Shown here in pieces: positions 53,521-62,159 of a stretch of DNA of 64,000 bases (positions are counted from its first letter, which is position 1; each line of letters opens with the position of its first letter). The DNA is from Breznakibacter sp047600785 (GTDB taxonomy: Bacteria; Bacteroidota; Bacteroidia; Bacteroidales; Marinilabiliaceae). The DNA lies in contig JASGKH010000002.1 of NCBI GenBank assembly GCA_047600785.1, positions 1,922,001 to 1,986,000 on the forward strand, written 5' to 3'. Made by a program: the position numbers and the translations under genes. The notes below the pieces were generated by a model that saw only the letters and a program-made list of their open reading frames with translations, searched no databases and had not been told where the DNA came from.

Positions 53521-54612
53521 TCAGCTACTTTTTTTCCTGTTAAAATAATGGGCCGAATCGCCCCATTCGCCCAATGCCACTTGCTTTCCCGCCATTTCAA
53601 TGCGGATGGCGGCGCAACCGGCGCAATCATCGGTTCCTTCGTCGGTGCACGGTTTGTTTTCGTACAACAAATAATCTTTTCGGTGAAACGACGGTGTAAT
53701 GTTGGGCATAATAACGTTTGCACCTATTTTTAATGCTTTTTCCCGTCCTATGGGGTCAATGGCCTGCAATGCGGTAGTCGCGGCAATATTGATATCGGGC
53801 ATCATCAAACGCAAGGCCGCAACCATGTTCAATGCCACACCAAACCGCCGGACAACAGGCCAAAGTCGGTGGCGGTGCCCGTAAAGCGGTGTATGGGCAT
53901 GCTCAATATAAGGCCCCATGCCTACCATGTCCACATCAAGCCTTTCCATGAACAGCAAATCATCGGCCAAATGGCCGTAATCCTGAAAAGGCAACCCGAT
54001 CATCACGCCCGTACCTGTTTGGTAACCGATCCGTTTTAAGTCGTACAGACACCGCAAGCGGTTGGCAAAACCATGATCGGCATCGTTAGGGTGTATGTGG
54101 TGGTAAAGCGCTTCAGAGGACGATTCGATACGCAACAAATAGCGGTGTGCCCCACATTCATACCAATACCGGTAAGTCTCTTCCGTCTGTTCCCCCAATG
54201 ACAATGTCACGCCCAGTTCACCGCCGGTCATTGTTTTAATTTTCATCAACAACCCACCGATCCGGTCCACAAAGGCAGCGTCGGAACGCTCGCCTGACTG
54301 CAATACCAGGGAACCATAACGGTTTTTCCATGCCAAACGGGCCGCATCCACTATAGCATCATCGTCGAGTGTATAACGTTCCACTTCGTGGTTGCTTTTA
54401 CGGATACCGCAATAAAAGCAATCTTTGGTACAGATGTTCGAGAACTCTACCAATCCCCGGAAAAAGACCTTTTTGCCGACCACAGCCTCCGCCACCTGAC
54501 ACGAACGTGCATGCAGCAGCGTTTGATCGCTGCCTCCGGCCGATATTAACCGGATCAGGTCATTACGGCCGAACGTTTGCTGTACAAGAATGTCCGGGAA
54601 TTGCTTTTCCAC
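53521..54612 (-). CDS. hydE: [FeFe]-hydrogenase H-cluster radical SAM maturase HydE
   Basis: A 363-residue radical SAM protein. The SAM cluster is Cys61, Cys65 and Cys68 in FSNICTKDCFYCGIRKS. HydE motifs include LQSGERSD, TLSLGEQTEETY, HRYLLRIESSSEALYHHIHP and TGTGVMIGLPFQDY. The C-terminal second-cluster cysteines (CTDEGTDDCAGC) are also kept, although they are not essential in known HydE. It helps build the dithiomethylamine-bearing 2Fe subcluster of [FeFe]-hydrogenase. hydF, hydG and the hydrogenase are not in the window. The start is GTG at 54612. It is upstream of zwf in one operon. Confidence 0.93.
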   Translation of the reverse strand: MEKQFPDILVQQTFGRNDLIRLISAGGSDQTLLHARSCQVAEAVVGKKVFFRGLVEFSNICTKDCFYCGIRKSNHEVERYTLDDDAIVDAARLAWKNRYGSLVLQSGERSDAAFVDRIGGLLMKIKTMTGGELGVTLSLGEQTEETYRYWYECGAHRYLLRIESSSEALYHHIHPNDADHGFANRLRCLYDLKRIGYQTGTGVMIGLPFQDYGHLADDLLFMERLDVDMVGMGPYIEHAHTPLYGHRHRLWPVVRRFGVALNMVAALRLMMPDINIAATTALQAIDPIGREKALKIGANVIMPNITPSFHRKDYLLYENKPCTDEGTDDCAGCAAIRIEMAGKQVALGEWGDSAHYFNRKKSS

Positions 54613-54914
54613 TTTTTACAAAGGATGAGTGTATGTAAGTAACAAAAGTAACCAATTTGCTAAGTTTACCTAAACCTTCAAGTTTTTGGAAACCTTGAAG
54701 ATCTTCTTTAAAACATGAAAAAAATAGGTTTGTTTAACCTTTTTGCCCTATAAATGATTTCCGGGACGGACGCAAATCTCCGGAGAGCAACAAATACCTA
54801 ATCCATAACTGGTTGTACGGCATGATAAAGGTCGTCTTTATTCCATGACGATTCGCATCATCCTTTCGGATTAATCTACATAAATTTGATAGGAAACCTT
54901 ATCTATGAGGGCAA
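54613..54914. other. Intergenic region between divergent hydE and acyl-CoA synthetase
   Basis: No gene. It holds a small inverted repeat (CTTCAAG/CTTGAAG around 54680-54700) and a plausible plus-strand -7 element TAAATTTG at 54881-54888, 27 bases before the ATG at 54915. Confidence 0.5.
54881..54888 (+). promoter_or_regulatory. -7 promoter element (TAAATTTG) for the acyl-CoA synthetase
   Basis: Matches TAnnTTTG; the -33 region is weak. Confidence 0.4.
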
Positions 54915-56990
54915 ATGGTCAATCAGCAACTTATCAACCCAGATAGTATCGTGGTTGTCGGGGCTTCGGACAATACGGAGAAACCAGGAGGGAAAATCTT
55001 AAAAAACCTTTTGGACACCGGCTATTCGGGCCAATTGTATGTAGTAAATGCCAAGCAGGACAAGGTACAAGGCGTTGTGGCCCACCAAACACTGGAAAGT
55101 TTACCTGCAGCAATTGATCTGGGAGTGTTGGCGATCCCTGCCGCCGACTGTCCGTGGGTGGTAGAAGAATTGACCAAAAAGCACAGAACCAGAGCTTTTG
55201 TGGTCGTATCAGCGGGTTTTTCGGAAGAAGGAGAGAAAGGCCGTGACCTGGAAAAGCAATTGGCAATGACCGTCGATAAAGCCAACGCCTGCCTTATTGG
55301 CCCAAACTGCATAGGTGTTGTCACGCCATACCACAGCAGCGTGTTTTCCACCCCGGTTCCCAAGCCAACCCCCAAAGGCGCCGACCTCATCAGCGCATCA
55401 GGTGCCACGGCAGTGTTTATCATGGAAATGGGACTAAAAATAGGACTCCGCTTCAATCATGTGTTTTCGGTGGGCAATGGCGCACAAACCAGCGTGGAAG
55501 ATGTATTGGCCTACATGGATACGCACTACGACGCCACCTCTCAGTCACAAATAAAACTGCTCTATTTCGAAAGTATCAAACATCCGCAAAAACTACTGAA
55601 ACATGCCCGCTCCCTCACGGACAAAGGCTGTAAGCTGGTGGCCATCAAAGCCGGTACGTCGCAGGCCGGCAAACGGGCCGCGATGAGCCACACAGGGGCA
55701 ATGGCCGGCAACGACCAGGCAGTGGGGGCATTGTTCAGGAAAGCAGGTATTATCCGTTGCCATGGCCGTGACCAAATGGTACATATAGCGGGAATTCTTC
55801 TCCACGCCCCGTACATTGGCAAAAGCATGGCCATCATTACCCATGCAGGCGGCCCGGCCGTCATGTTGACCGATACATTGGAAAAAGGCGGTTTCCAGAT
55901 CCCCAAACTTGAAGGAAAAACAGCAGAAAACCTCCTTTCGAAACTCCATCACGGATCAAGCGTGGCAAATCCAATAGACATACTGGCCACAGGGACACCC
56001 GAGCAACTTGCATCGGCCATCGATGCATGCGAAAACCAATTCCATTCCGTCGACGGAATGGTGGTAATATTCGGTAGCCCGGGCCTATTCCCGGTCGATG
56101 GGTTATACGATACCATCCATCAAAAAATGGGCATTTGCAAAAAGCCCGTTATTCCAGTACTGCCATCGGTAATGAACGCCCAAAGTGTTATTGAGCGGTT
56201 TAAACAACAAGGGCATATTGCATTTTCCGATGAGGTGGCCGTAGGCCATGCATTGGTCTCGGTACTAAAAGCCCCGAAAACCTTTGCACCCGTTTACCCC
56301 AGATCCAATCATAAAACCAATCTGTTGCAAGATTTTTTAAAAAAGCAGAACGACGGGTTTCTTACGGCTTTTGAAACAAACCAATTACTGGAGCTGGCCG
56401 GTATTCCATTGGCCAGGGAAATACATGTTAGTTCGGCAGATGACATTCCCAATGCGGTACACAGCCTTGGTTTTCCACTGGTTGCCAAATCAACAGGGCC
56501 CCTCCATAAAACCGAAGTGGGCGGTGTGATCACCCGGATAAAAGACCTGGCCGAGCTTCGGTCGGCCTACGTCAAGCTGATGGCCATTGATGGGGCCACA
56601 GGCGTATCGTTGCAACCCCATCTCACCGGCCATGAACTTTTTGTGGGCGCAAAAAGAGAACCTGGTTACGGCCATCTGATCGTTTTCGGACTTGGGGGGA
56701 TTTACGTGGAAATGATCCGTGATGTAGCTTGTGTGCTCCTTCCCGCATCGCCTGGCGAAATTGCCGAAGAACTCCGGAAATTACGTATTTACCCTCTTTT
56801 TAAAGGCTTCCGGGGCCAAGCCCCCATTGACGAAGCCGCATTTTGCGAACTGATAGGACATGTGTCCGAACTACTGGTTGCCTGCCCCGAAATTGACGAG
56901 CTGGACCTTAACCCCATTTTTGCCACGACAAGCGGGCTTTTTTGTGTGGACGCGCGATTGTCGGTAAAAAAAATCGCCCCTTCCGGTTAA
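54915..56990 (+). CDS. ADP-forming acyl-CoA synthetase (acetate--CoA ligase family), fused alpha-beta
   Basis: A 691-residue NDP-forming acyl-CoA synthetase. Residues about 5-130 form the CoA-binding Rossmann domain (SIVVVGASDNTEKPGGKIL) and 140-450 the ligase domains with the phospho-His259 in AAMSHTGAMAGND. Residues about 470-690 are the ATP-grasp beta domain (GFPLVAKSTGPLHKTEVGGV, then ELDLNPIF). It converts acyl-CoA, ADP and Pi to the free acid, CoA and ATP, a substrate-level phosphorylation step. The downstream VOR genes suggest branched-chain or aryl acyl-CoA substrates. It is separated from the flavodoxin by 317 bases. Confidence 0.93.
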   Translation: MVNQQLINPDSIVVVGASDNTEKPGGKILKNLLDTGYSGQLYVVNAKQDKVQGVVAHQTLESLPAAIDLGVLAIPAADCPWVVEELTKKHRTRAFVVVSAGFSEEGEKGRDLEKQLAMTVDKANACLIGPNCIGVVTPYHSSVFSTPVPKPTPKGADLISASGATAVFIMEMGLKIGLRFNHVFSVGNGAQTSVEDVLAYMDTHYDATSQSQIKLLYFESIKHPQKLLKHARSLTDKGCKLVAIKAGTSQAGKRAAMSHTGAMAGNDQAVGALFRKAGIIRCHGRDQMVHIAGILLHAPYIGKSMAIITHAGGPAVMLTDTLEKGGFQIPKLEGKTAENLLSKLHHGSSVANPIDILATGTPEQLASAIDACENQFHSVDGMVVIFGSPGLFPVDGLYDTIHQKMGICKKPVIPVLPSVMNAQSVIERFKQQGHIAFSDEVAVGHALVSVLKAPKTFAPVYPRSNHKTNLLQDFLKKQNDGFLTAFETNQLLELAGIPLAREIHVSSADDIPNAVHSLGFPLVAKSTGPLHKTEVGGVITRIKDLAELRSAYVKLMAIDGATGVSLQPHLTGHELFVGAKREPGYGHLIVFGLGGIYVEMIRDVACVLLPASPGEIAEELRKLRIYPLFKGFRGQAPIDEAAFCELIGHVSELLVACPEIDELDLNPIFATTSGLFCVDARLSVKKIAPSG

Positions 56991-57307
56991 TTTCCCTACG
57001 GCCTGTCGCATTGGTCTTTATCCAATGCTCCGAAAGGAAGGACCTTTCAAGACGCAGAACCAAATTTGGTAATTCGATCAAAAACACTAATCTTTGAACC
57101 GAAGAAAATGAACAACTCCTCAGGCTTCTTTGTTGCCGGGCACTTAGCCGATCATTTTTTAGGCAACTTTTTTTATCTTAAAATCCAACTTACTGGCCCC
57201 CCATTGAAAATGGGATACTGACACAATGCCGTATTGCGTGCGGGTATTCCGTGTGGCAGACCGGCAAGATGGATTTTGTCCAGTTTATTAACATAACCAA
57301 ATCAAAA
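56991..57307. other. Intergenic region before the flavodoxin gene
   Basis: No convincing gene. A 37-codon plus-strand frame at about 57109 (MNNSSGFFVAGHLADHF...) has no recognised relatives. No clear promoter or terminator is visible. Confidence 0.45.
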
Positions 57308-57823
57308 ATGCAAGAAACCGCCATTTTGTACGGACCAACCAAAGGCAGCGTGGCCAAAGTAGCCAGGATGATAGCCGATCAATTACCGAACGCCGGACTG
57401 GTCGAGGTGAAACATATCGACGCCGGCACATTCAAAAAATACAACCATTTGATTCTGGGGTTGAGCACCATTGGCCGTGCCAATTGGGATTCACCACATA
57501 CCGACGTTGACTGGGACGTGTTCATGGCCCACATCGACCAGATTGATTGGACCGGCAAAACCGTGGCCATTTTTGGTTTGGGTGACCAGACCATGTATCC
57601 CGACAATTTTGTGGATGCCATTGCCTGGTTGTACGACCGTCTGGCCAGAAAAAACATAAAAATAGTGGGCCACACAAGTCCTGAAGGTTATAAATTCAAT
57701 GACTCGGAAGCGTTCAGGGAAGGTGTATTCCTGGGCTTGCCCGTAGACGAGGACAATGAGCCCGATTTGACCCCCGGCCGTGTAAAAAACTGGCTTGAGC
57801 AATTAAAAAAAGAAGGTTTCTGA
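57308..57823 (+). CDS. Flavodoxin
   Basis: A 171-residue long-chain flavodoxin. The FMN phosphate loop is unusual (YGPTKGSVAKVA in place of the common TGNTxxVA), but the 57-loop (LGLSTIGRANWDSP) and 90s loop (FGLGDQTMYPDNFVDAIAWL) are typical. The ATG at 57308 is used; an upstream in-frame start at 57251 adds non-family sequence. Flavodoxin is a one-electron carrier that can replace ferredoxin. Its place just before the aminotransferase and VOR genes suggests it takes or gives electrons for that enzyme. Confidence 0.92.
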   Translation: MQETAILYGPTKGSVAKVARMIADQLPNAGLVEVKHIDAGTFKKYNHLILGLSTIGRANWDSPHTDVDWDVFMAHIDQIDWTGKTVAIFGLGDQTMYPDNFVDAIAWLYDRLARKNIKIVGHTSPEGYKFNDSEAFREGVFLGLPVDEDNEPDLTPGRVKNWLEQLKKEGF

Positions 57824-57854
57824 TTTATCCGGATCAAAAAAGCTTACAAACCAA

Positions 57855-59171
57855 ATGAGGGTTCCCTTGCCCATATCGCCCAAAATTGTCGATGATGCCC
57901 TGAAGGCCCATGAAATCGATAATATCGGTCATGCCACCATCCGTGAGGTATCGGCGGTGGTTGCTGACATTGAAGCGGTTACGGGCATGGAATTCATCCA
58001 CATGGAGATTGGGATACCCAGTTTGGCACCCCCGCCTGTCGGCGTACAGGCCGAAATCGAAGCATTGCAAAACGGTGTGGCTGCCCAATACCCGCAATTG
58101 AACGGGATTTCGACATTGAAACACGAAGCGTCTCGATTCCTCAGTGCATTTGCCAATGTCCACATCGATCCGCAAGGATGCATCGCCACCGTGGGAAGCA
58201 TGCAGGGAAGTTTCGCCGCATTCCTTTTGGCAGGACAACTCGACCCCAAAAAGAACACCATTCTGTTCCTCGATCCGGGGTTTCCCGTACACAAACAACA
58301 AGCTGCCGTAATGGGTTACCAAATCGCATCGTTTGATGTGTACGAACACCGACATGTCGATTTTGGCCAGCAACTTGAACGCTATTTTTCGCAGGGCAAT
58401 ATCGCGGCCGTCATCTATTCGAATCCCAACAACCCCACATGGATCTGTTTCCACGAAGACGAATTGGAAACCATTGGACGTTTGGCACAACAATATGACG
58501 TCATCGTGGTGGAAGACCTGGCCTATTTCGGCATGGACTTCCGCACCGATTCGGGGCATCCGTTCCAACCTCCCTACCAACCCAGCGTGGCCCGCTATTG
58601 CAACAATTGCATTATACTGGTATCGAGTTCCAAAGCATTTAGCTATGCAGGGCAGCGGGTGGCGTTAATGTGCGTCTCCGACGAGCTTTACCACCGCCAT
58701 TATCCCGCCCTGGCGCGACGCTATGGAATAGGGGAATTTGGCAATGTGTTGGTGCAACGCATTATCTATACATTGTCCTCAGGAGCAAGCCACAGCGCGC
58801 AACATGCACTGGCGGCCATGCTTAAGGCTGCCAATGACGGTACGTTCCACTTTCTGGACGAGCTTCACGAATACGGCAACCGTGCTCATGACATGAAGCG
58901 CATCCTTACCGAAAATGGCTTCGGGATCACCTACCCAAACGACATCGACACTCCCATTGCCGACGGATTTTATTTCACGTTCCATTACGATGGACTAGCA
59001 GCTGCGCAATTGCAAAAGGAACTGTTACGATACGGTATCAGTGCCATATCCCTATACAGTGCAGGATGCCGGCGCGAAGCGTTAAGGGCATGTGTGTCGC
59101 AGGTAAAACAAAATCAGTTCGATGAGCTTACACGCCGGCTGAAGCTGTTCTGCTCAAACAATCCGAAATAA
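57855..59171 (+). CDS. Class I/II PLP-dependent aminotransferase
   Basis: A 438-residue fold-type I aminotransferase. Motifs are YPQLNGISTLKHEASRF, YSNPNNPTW, VVEDLAYFGMD and the PLP lysine Lys260 in VSSSKAFSYAGQRVALM. The substrate cannot be read from the sequence. The gene lies 31 bases after the flavodoxin and 41 bases before the ferredoxin subunit of a VOR-type oxidoreductase, so it probably supplies 2-oxoacids from branched-chain or aromatic amino acids. The start ATG 57855 is well placed. Confidence 0.9.
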   Translation: MRVPLPISPKIVDDALKAHEIDNIGHATIREVSAVVADIEAVTGMEFIHMEIGIPSLAPPPVGVQAEIEALQNGVAAQYPQLNGISTLKHEASRFLSAFANVHIDPQGCIATVGSMQGSFAAFLLAGQLDPKKNTILFLDPGFPVHKQQAAVMGYQIASFDVYEHRHVDFGQQLERYFSQGNIAAVIYSNPNNPTWICFHEDELETIGRLAQQYDVIVVEDLAYFGMDFRTDSGHPFQPPYQPSVARYCNNCIILVSSSKAFSYAGQRVALMCVSDELYHRHYPALARRYGIGEFGNVLVQRIIYTLSSGASHSAQHALAAMLKAANDGTFHFLDELHEYGNRAHDMKRILTENGFGITYPNDIDTPIADGFYFTFHYDGLAAAQLQKELLRYGISAISLYSAGCRREALRACVSQVKQNQFDELTRRLKLFCSNNPK

Positions 59172-59212
59172 TCACCCACAATCTAATAAGTACAAGAGTT
59201 AATCATCTTAAC

Positions 59213-59437
59213 ATGGCAAAAGCAAGAGGAGCAATAGTGGTCGATCAGGTGACGTGCAAAGGATGTTCGTTGTGCGAAGAAGCCTGTCCGGCCAAAGTCA
59301 TTGAACTGGCCCACGAAGTGAACGGAAAAGGTTATCATTACGCCACCATGGCAAGGCCCGACGCATGCACCGGCTGCGCCAACTGTGCCATGGTATGTCC
59401 CGACAGTTGCATCACCGTATACCGTATAATGGTTTAA
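59213..59437 (+). CDS. 2-oxoacid:ferredoxin oxidoreductase, delta (2x[4Fe-4S] ferredoxin) subunit
   Basis: A 74-residue ferredoxin-like subunit with two CxxCxxCxxxCP motifs (CKGCSLCEEACP and CTGCANCAMVCP). In KorD/VorD it passes electrons from the catalytic subunits to an external carrier. First of four oxidoreductase genes in the order delta, alpha, beta, gamma. Confidence 0.95.
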   Translation: MAKARGAIVVDQVTCKGCSLCEEACPAKVIELAHEVNGKGYHYATMARPDACTGCANCAMVCPDSCITVYRIMV

Positions 59438-59512
59438 AAGCACCCGCGGCCAAAAAACACAGGAAAAGGGAATACCCTATCCGTAAACATTTAGAACGAA
59501 AAACAAAGCTAC

Positions 59513-60595
59513 ATGAGAGAGCTAAAATTGCTGAAAGGTAACGAAGCCATTGCCGAAGCGGCCATACGCTATGGCGTGGACGGATATTTTGGTTACCCTA
59601 TTACCCCGCAAAGCGAAATAATGGAAACCCTGATGGAACTCAAGCCATGGGAAGATACCGGGATGGTAGTCCTACAGGCCGAAAGCGAAGTGGCTTCCAT
59701 CAATATGCTTTACGGCGGTGCGGGGTGTGGGAAAAAAGTCATGACATCGTCATCAAGCCCCGGCATCAGTCTGATGCAGGAAGGGTTATCGTATATTGCC
59801 GGCGCCGAACTGCCCTGTGTGGTGGTAAACGTGGTGCGTGGCGGACCGGGCCTGGGAACCATCCAACCGGCACAGTCCGATTACCTGCAGGCGGTCAAAG
59901 GGGGCGGGCACGGCGATTACAATCTGATCGTGCTGGCGCCCGCATCGGTACAGGAAATGGCCGATTTTGTGAAGCTGGCCTTCGAGCTTGCCTTTAAATA
60001 CCGCAATCCGGCCATGATCCTGTCGGATGGAATTATCGGCCAGATGATGGAGAAGGTTGAGCTGGACAATTACGTACCGCGCTGGACCGATGAGGAAGTG
60101 AAACAGATGCACCCGTGGGCATCCACGGGCAAACCCGCCTCACGTCCCCGTAACATCATCACCTCACTGACCCTGGAATCGACCGAAATGGAAAAGCATA
60201 ACCGGAAACTGCAAGCCAAATACCGGCAGATAGAGGCCGAAGAAGTACGTTACGAAACATTTAGTTGCGACGATGCCGAGTATCTTTTGGTGGCTTACGG
60301 TTCCAGTGCAAGGATATGCCAAAAAGTGGTGGAAATTGCCCGTGAAAAAGGAGTTAAACTGGGCTTACTGAGACCCATTACCCTGTTCCCTTTTCCCGCT
60401 GGCGCCATTGCACGGTTAGCCGACAAGGTAAAAGGAATTTTATCGGTCGAGATGAGTGCAGGCCAAATGGTACAGGACATCAGGCTGGCCGTCAACGGAA
60501 AAATAAAGGTCGAACATTACGGCCGCCTGGGTGGGATCGTGCCAACCCCGGGCGAAGTCATCGAAGCGCTTAAACAAAAATTGATAGGAGGATAA
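59513..60595 (+). CDS. vorB: 2-oxoacid:ferredoxin oxidoreductase, alpha subunit (VorB-type)
   Basis: A 360-residue pyruvate-ferredoxin-oxidoreductase-like alpha subunit. Motifs are KGNEAIAEAAIRYGVDGYFG, YPITPQSEIMETL, QAESEVASINMLYGGAGCG, TSSSSPGISLMQEGLSY and RGGPGLGTIQPAQSDY. The match is closest to the 2-ketoisovalerate (VorB) branch rather than 2-oxoglutarate KorA, judged by motif memory only. It oxidatively decarboxylates 2-oxoacids to acyl-CoA with the beta subunit. It is followed by the beta gene with a 3-base gap. Confidence 0.93.
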   Translation: MRELKLLKGNEAIAEAAIRYGVDGYFGYPITPQSEIMETLMELKPWEDTGMVVLQAESEVASINMLYGGAGCGKKVMTSSSSPGISLMQEGLSYIAGAELPCVVVNVVRGGPGLGTIQPAQSDYLQAVKGGGHGDYNLIVLAPASVQEMADFVKLAFELAFKYRNPAMILSDGIIGQMMEKVELDNYVPRWTDEEVKQMHPWASTGKPASRPRNIITSLTLESTEMEKHNRKLQAKYRQIEAEEVRYETFSCDDAEYLLVAYGSSARICQKVVEIAREKGVKLGLLRPITLFPFPAGAIARLADKVKGILSVEMSAGQMVQDIRLAVNGKIKVEHYGRLGGIVPTPGEVIEALKQKLIGG

Positions 60596-60598
60596 CCC

Positions 60599-61366
60599 AT
60601 GGCAGTCATGTTGGAAGATATCATCAAACCTGCAAACCTTGTTTACGAAAAAAACAAGCTGCTCACCGACCACATCATGCACTATTGTCCTGGTTGCAGC
60701 CATGGCGTAGCGCACAAACTGGTGGCCGAAGTGATCGACGAAATGGGCATTCAGGAACAAACCATCGGGGTTGCACCCGTAGGATGTGCGGTGTTTGCCT
60801 ATAATTACATCGATATTGATTGGCAGGAAGCGGCACATGGTCGCGCGCCTGCATTGGCAACCGCCATTAAGCGGTTAATGCCCGGCAAATTTGTGTTCAC
60901 CTATCAGGGTGACGGCGATTTGGCCGCCATCGGTACAGGTGAAACCATCCATGCCTGCAACCGAGGCGAGAACATCGTCATTGTATTCATTAACAACGGG
61001 ATTTATGGCATGACGGGCGGACAAATGGCCCCAACCACCCTCGAAGGCATGAAAGCCGCCACTTGCCCGTACGGACGCGACCCACAACGCGACGGTTACC
61101 CGTTAAAGATTGCCGATCTTTTGGCCCTGCTTCCCGGAACATGTTACGTGACGCGCCAAGCCGTGCACACGCCCGCAGCGGTGCGAAGGGCTAAAAAGGC
61201 CATCCTCAAAGGTTTCGAAAACCAGGCGGCCCAAAAGGGTACATCCGTCATCGAAATCGTATCGACCTGCAATTCCGGGTGGAAAATGACGCCCGTCCAG
61301 GCGAACAAATGGATGGAGCAACACATGATCCCGTTCTATCCGTTGGGCGATTTGAAGAATGTATGA
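60599..61366 (+). CDS. 2-oxoacid:ferredoxin oxidoreductase, beta (TPP-binding) subunit
   Basis: A 255-residue thiamine-pyrophosphate subunit. The TPP/Mg motif is GDGDLAA (104-110) with NNGIYGMTGGQ after it. The N-terminal CPGC at 30-33 and a later cysteine provide ligands for the proximal [4Fe-4S] cluster. In frame with an alternative ATG three codons in. It pairs with the alpha subunit to form the catalytic core. Confidence 0.94.
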   Translation: MAVMLEDIIKPANLVYEKNKLLTDHIMHYCPGCSHGVAHKLVAEVIDEMGIQEQTIGVAPVGCAVFAYNYIDIDWQEAAHGRAPALATAIKRLMPGKFVFTYQGDGDLAAIGTGETIHACNRGENIVIVFINNGIYGMTGGQMAPTTLEGMKAATCPYGRDPQRDGYPLKIADLLALLPGTCYVTRQAVHTPAAVRRAKKAILKGFENQAAQKGTSVIEIVSTCNSGWKMTPVQANKWMEQHMIPFYPLGDLKNV

Positions 61367-61543
61367 GAAAGGGCAGAGATAAGAAGGCAAAAGAACGGTT
61401 CGTTTTTAGTGCAAACATTACACTTTGCACCCAAAATCCGGGGCTTTTTCCGCAAACGGCCTCTTAAAAAAGTCGATCTGTTTGCTCAACACGCCTACTT
61501 CTTAATATATATCTAGGATTTTAGACACTCAGGCATTAAAAAA

Positions 61544-62098
61544 ATGAAAGAAGAAATAATCATAGCAGGCTTTGGCGGACAAGGCGTTTTATCGATGGGG
61601 AAAATATTGGCCTACTCAGGCGTCATGCAACACATGGAAGTGTCGTGGATGCCTTCGTATGGCCCCGAAATGCGAGGCGGGACAGCCAACGTGACCGTGA
61701 TATTGAGCGATAGCCGCATCAGTTCGCCCGTGTTGCATGAATTTGATACGGCCATCATCCTCAACCAACAATCGCTCGATAAGTTTGAGCATGCCGTCAA
61801 GCCCGGCGGGGTATTATTGTTCGACAGCAATGGGTTGACCCGTTTCCCCGAACGCAAAGACATATCGGTGTACCGCATCGATGCGGCGGAAGAAGCAGTG
61901 AAGCTCCATTCGGCAAAAACCTTCAATATGATCGTGTTGGGAGCTTATCTAAAGGTCAACCCGGTCGTCGAATTGGATAATGTAATGAAAGGTTTGGCCA
62001 AATCGTTGCCCGAACGCCACCATCATTTGCTTCCGTTCAACGAAAAAGCCATCCACCACGGCATGGAACAAGTGGTCGAAGTGTGGAAGGCCGGTTGA
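61544..62098 (+). CDS. 2-oxoacid:ferredoxin oxidoreductase, gamma subunit
   Basis: A 184-residue CoA-binding gamma subunit. Motifs are IIIAGFGGQGVLSMGKILAY, WMPSYGPEMRGGTANVTV and a C-terminal helix after LPFNEKAIHHGM. It completes the four-subunit enzyme. A 177-base gap separates it from the beta gene, unusual in this cluster, with a small hairpin (GTGCAAA/TTTGCAC at 61409-61430) between. It ends at a terminator. Confidence 0.94.
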   Translation: MKEEIIIAGFGGQGVLSMGKILAYSGVMQHMEVSWMPSYGPEMRGGTANVTVILSDSRISSPVLHEFDTAIILNQQSLDKFEHAVKPGGVLLFDSNGLTRFPERKDISVYRIDAAEEAVKLHSAKTFNMIVLGAYLKVNPVVELDNVMKGLAKSLPERHHHLLPFNEKAIHHGMEQVVEVWKAG

Positions 62099-62121
62099 TA
62101 TAGATCCTAAGCAAATAGTAA

Positions 62122-62157
62122 AAAGCCTCGGATGAACTCTGAGGCTTTCTATTTTAT
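62122..62157 (+). terminator. Terminator of the oxidoreductase operon
   Basis: AAAGCCTC (62122-62129) and GAGGCTTT (62141-62148), followed by CTATTTTAT. Confidence 0.8.
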
Positions 62158-62159
62158 AC

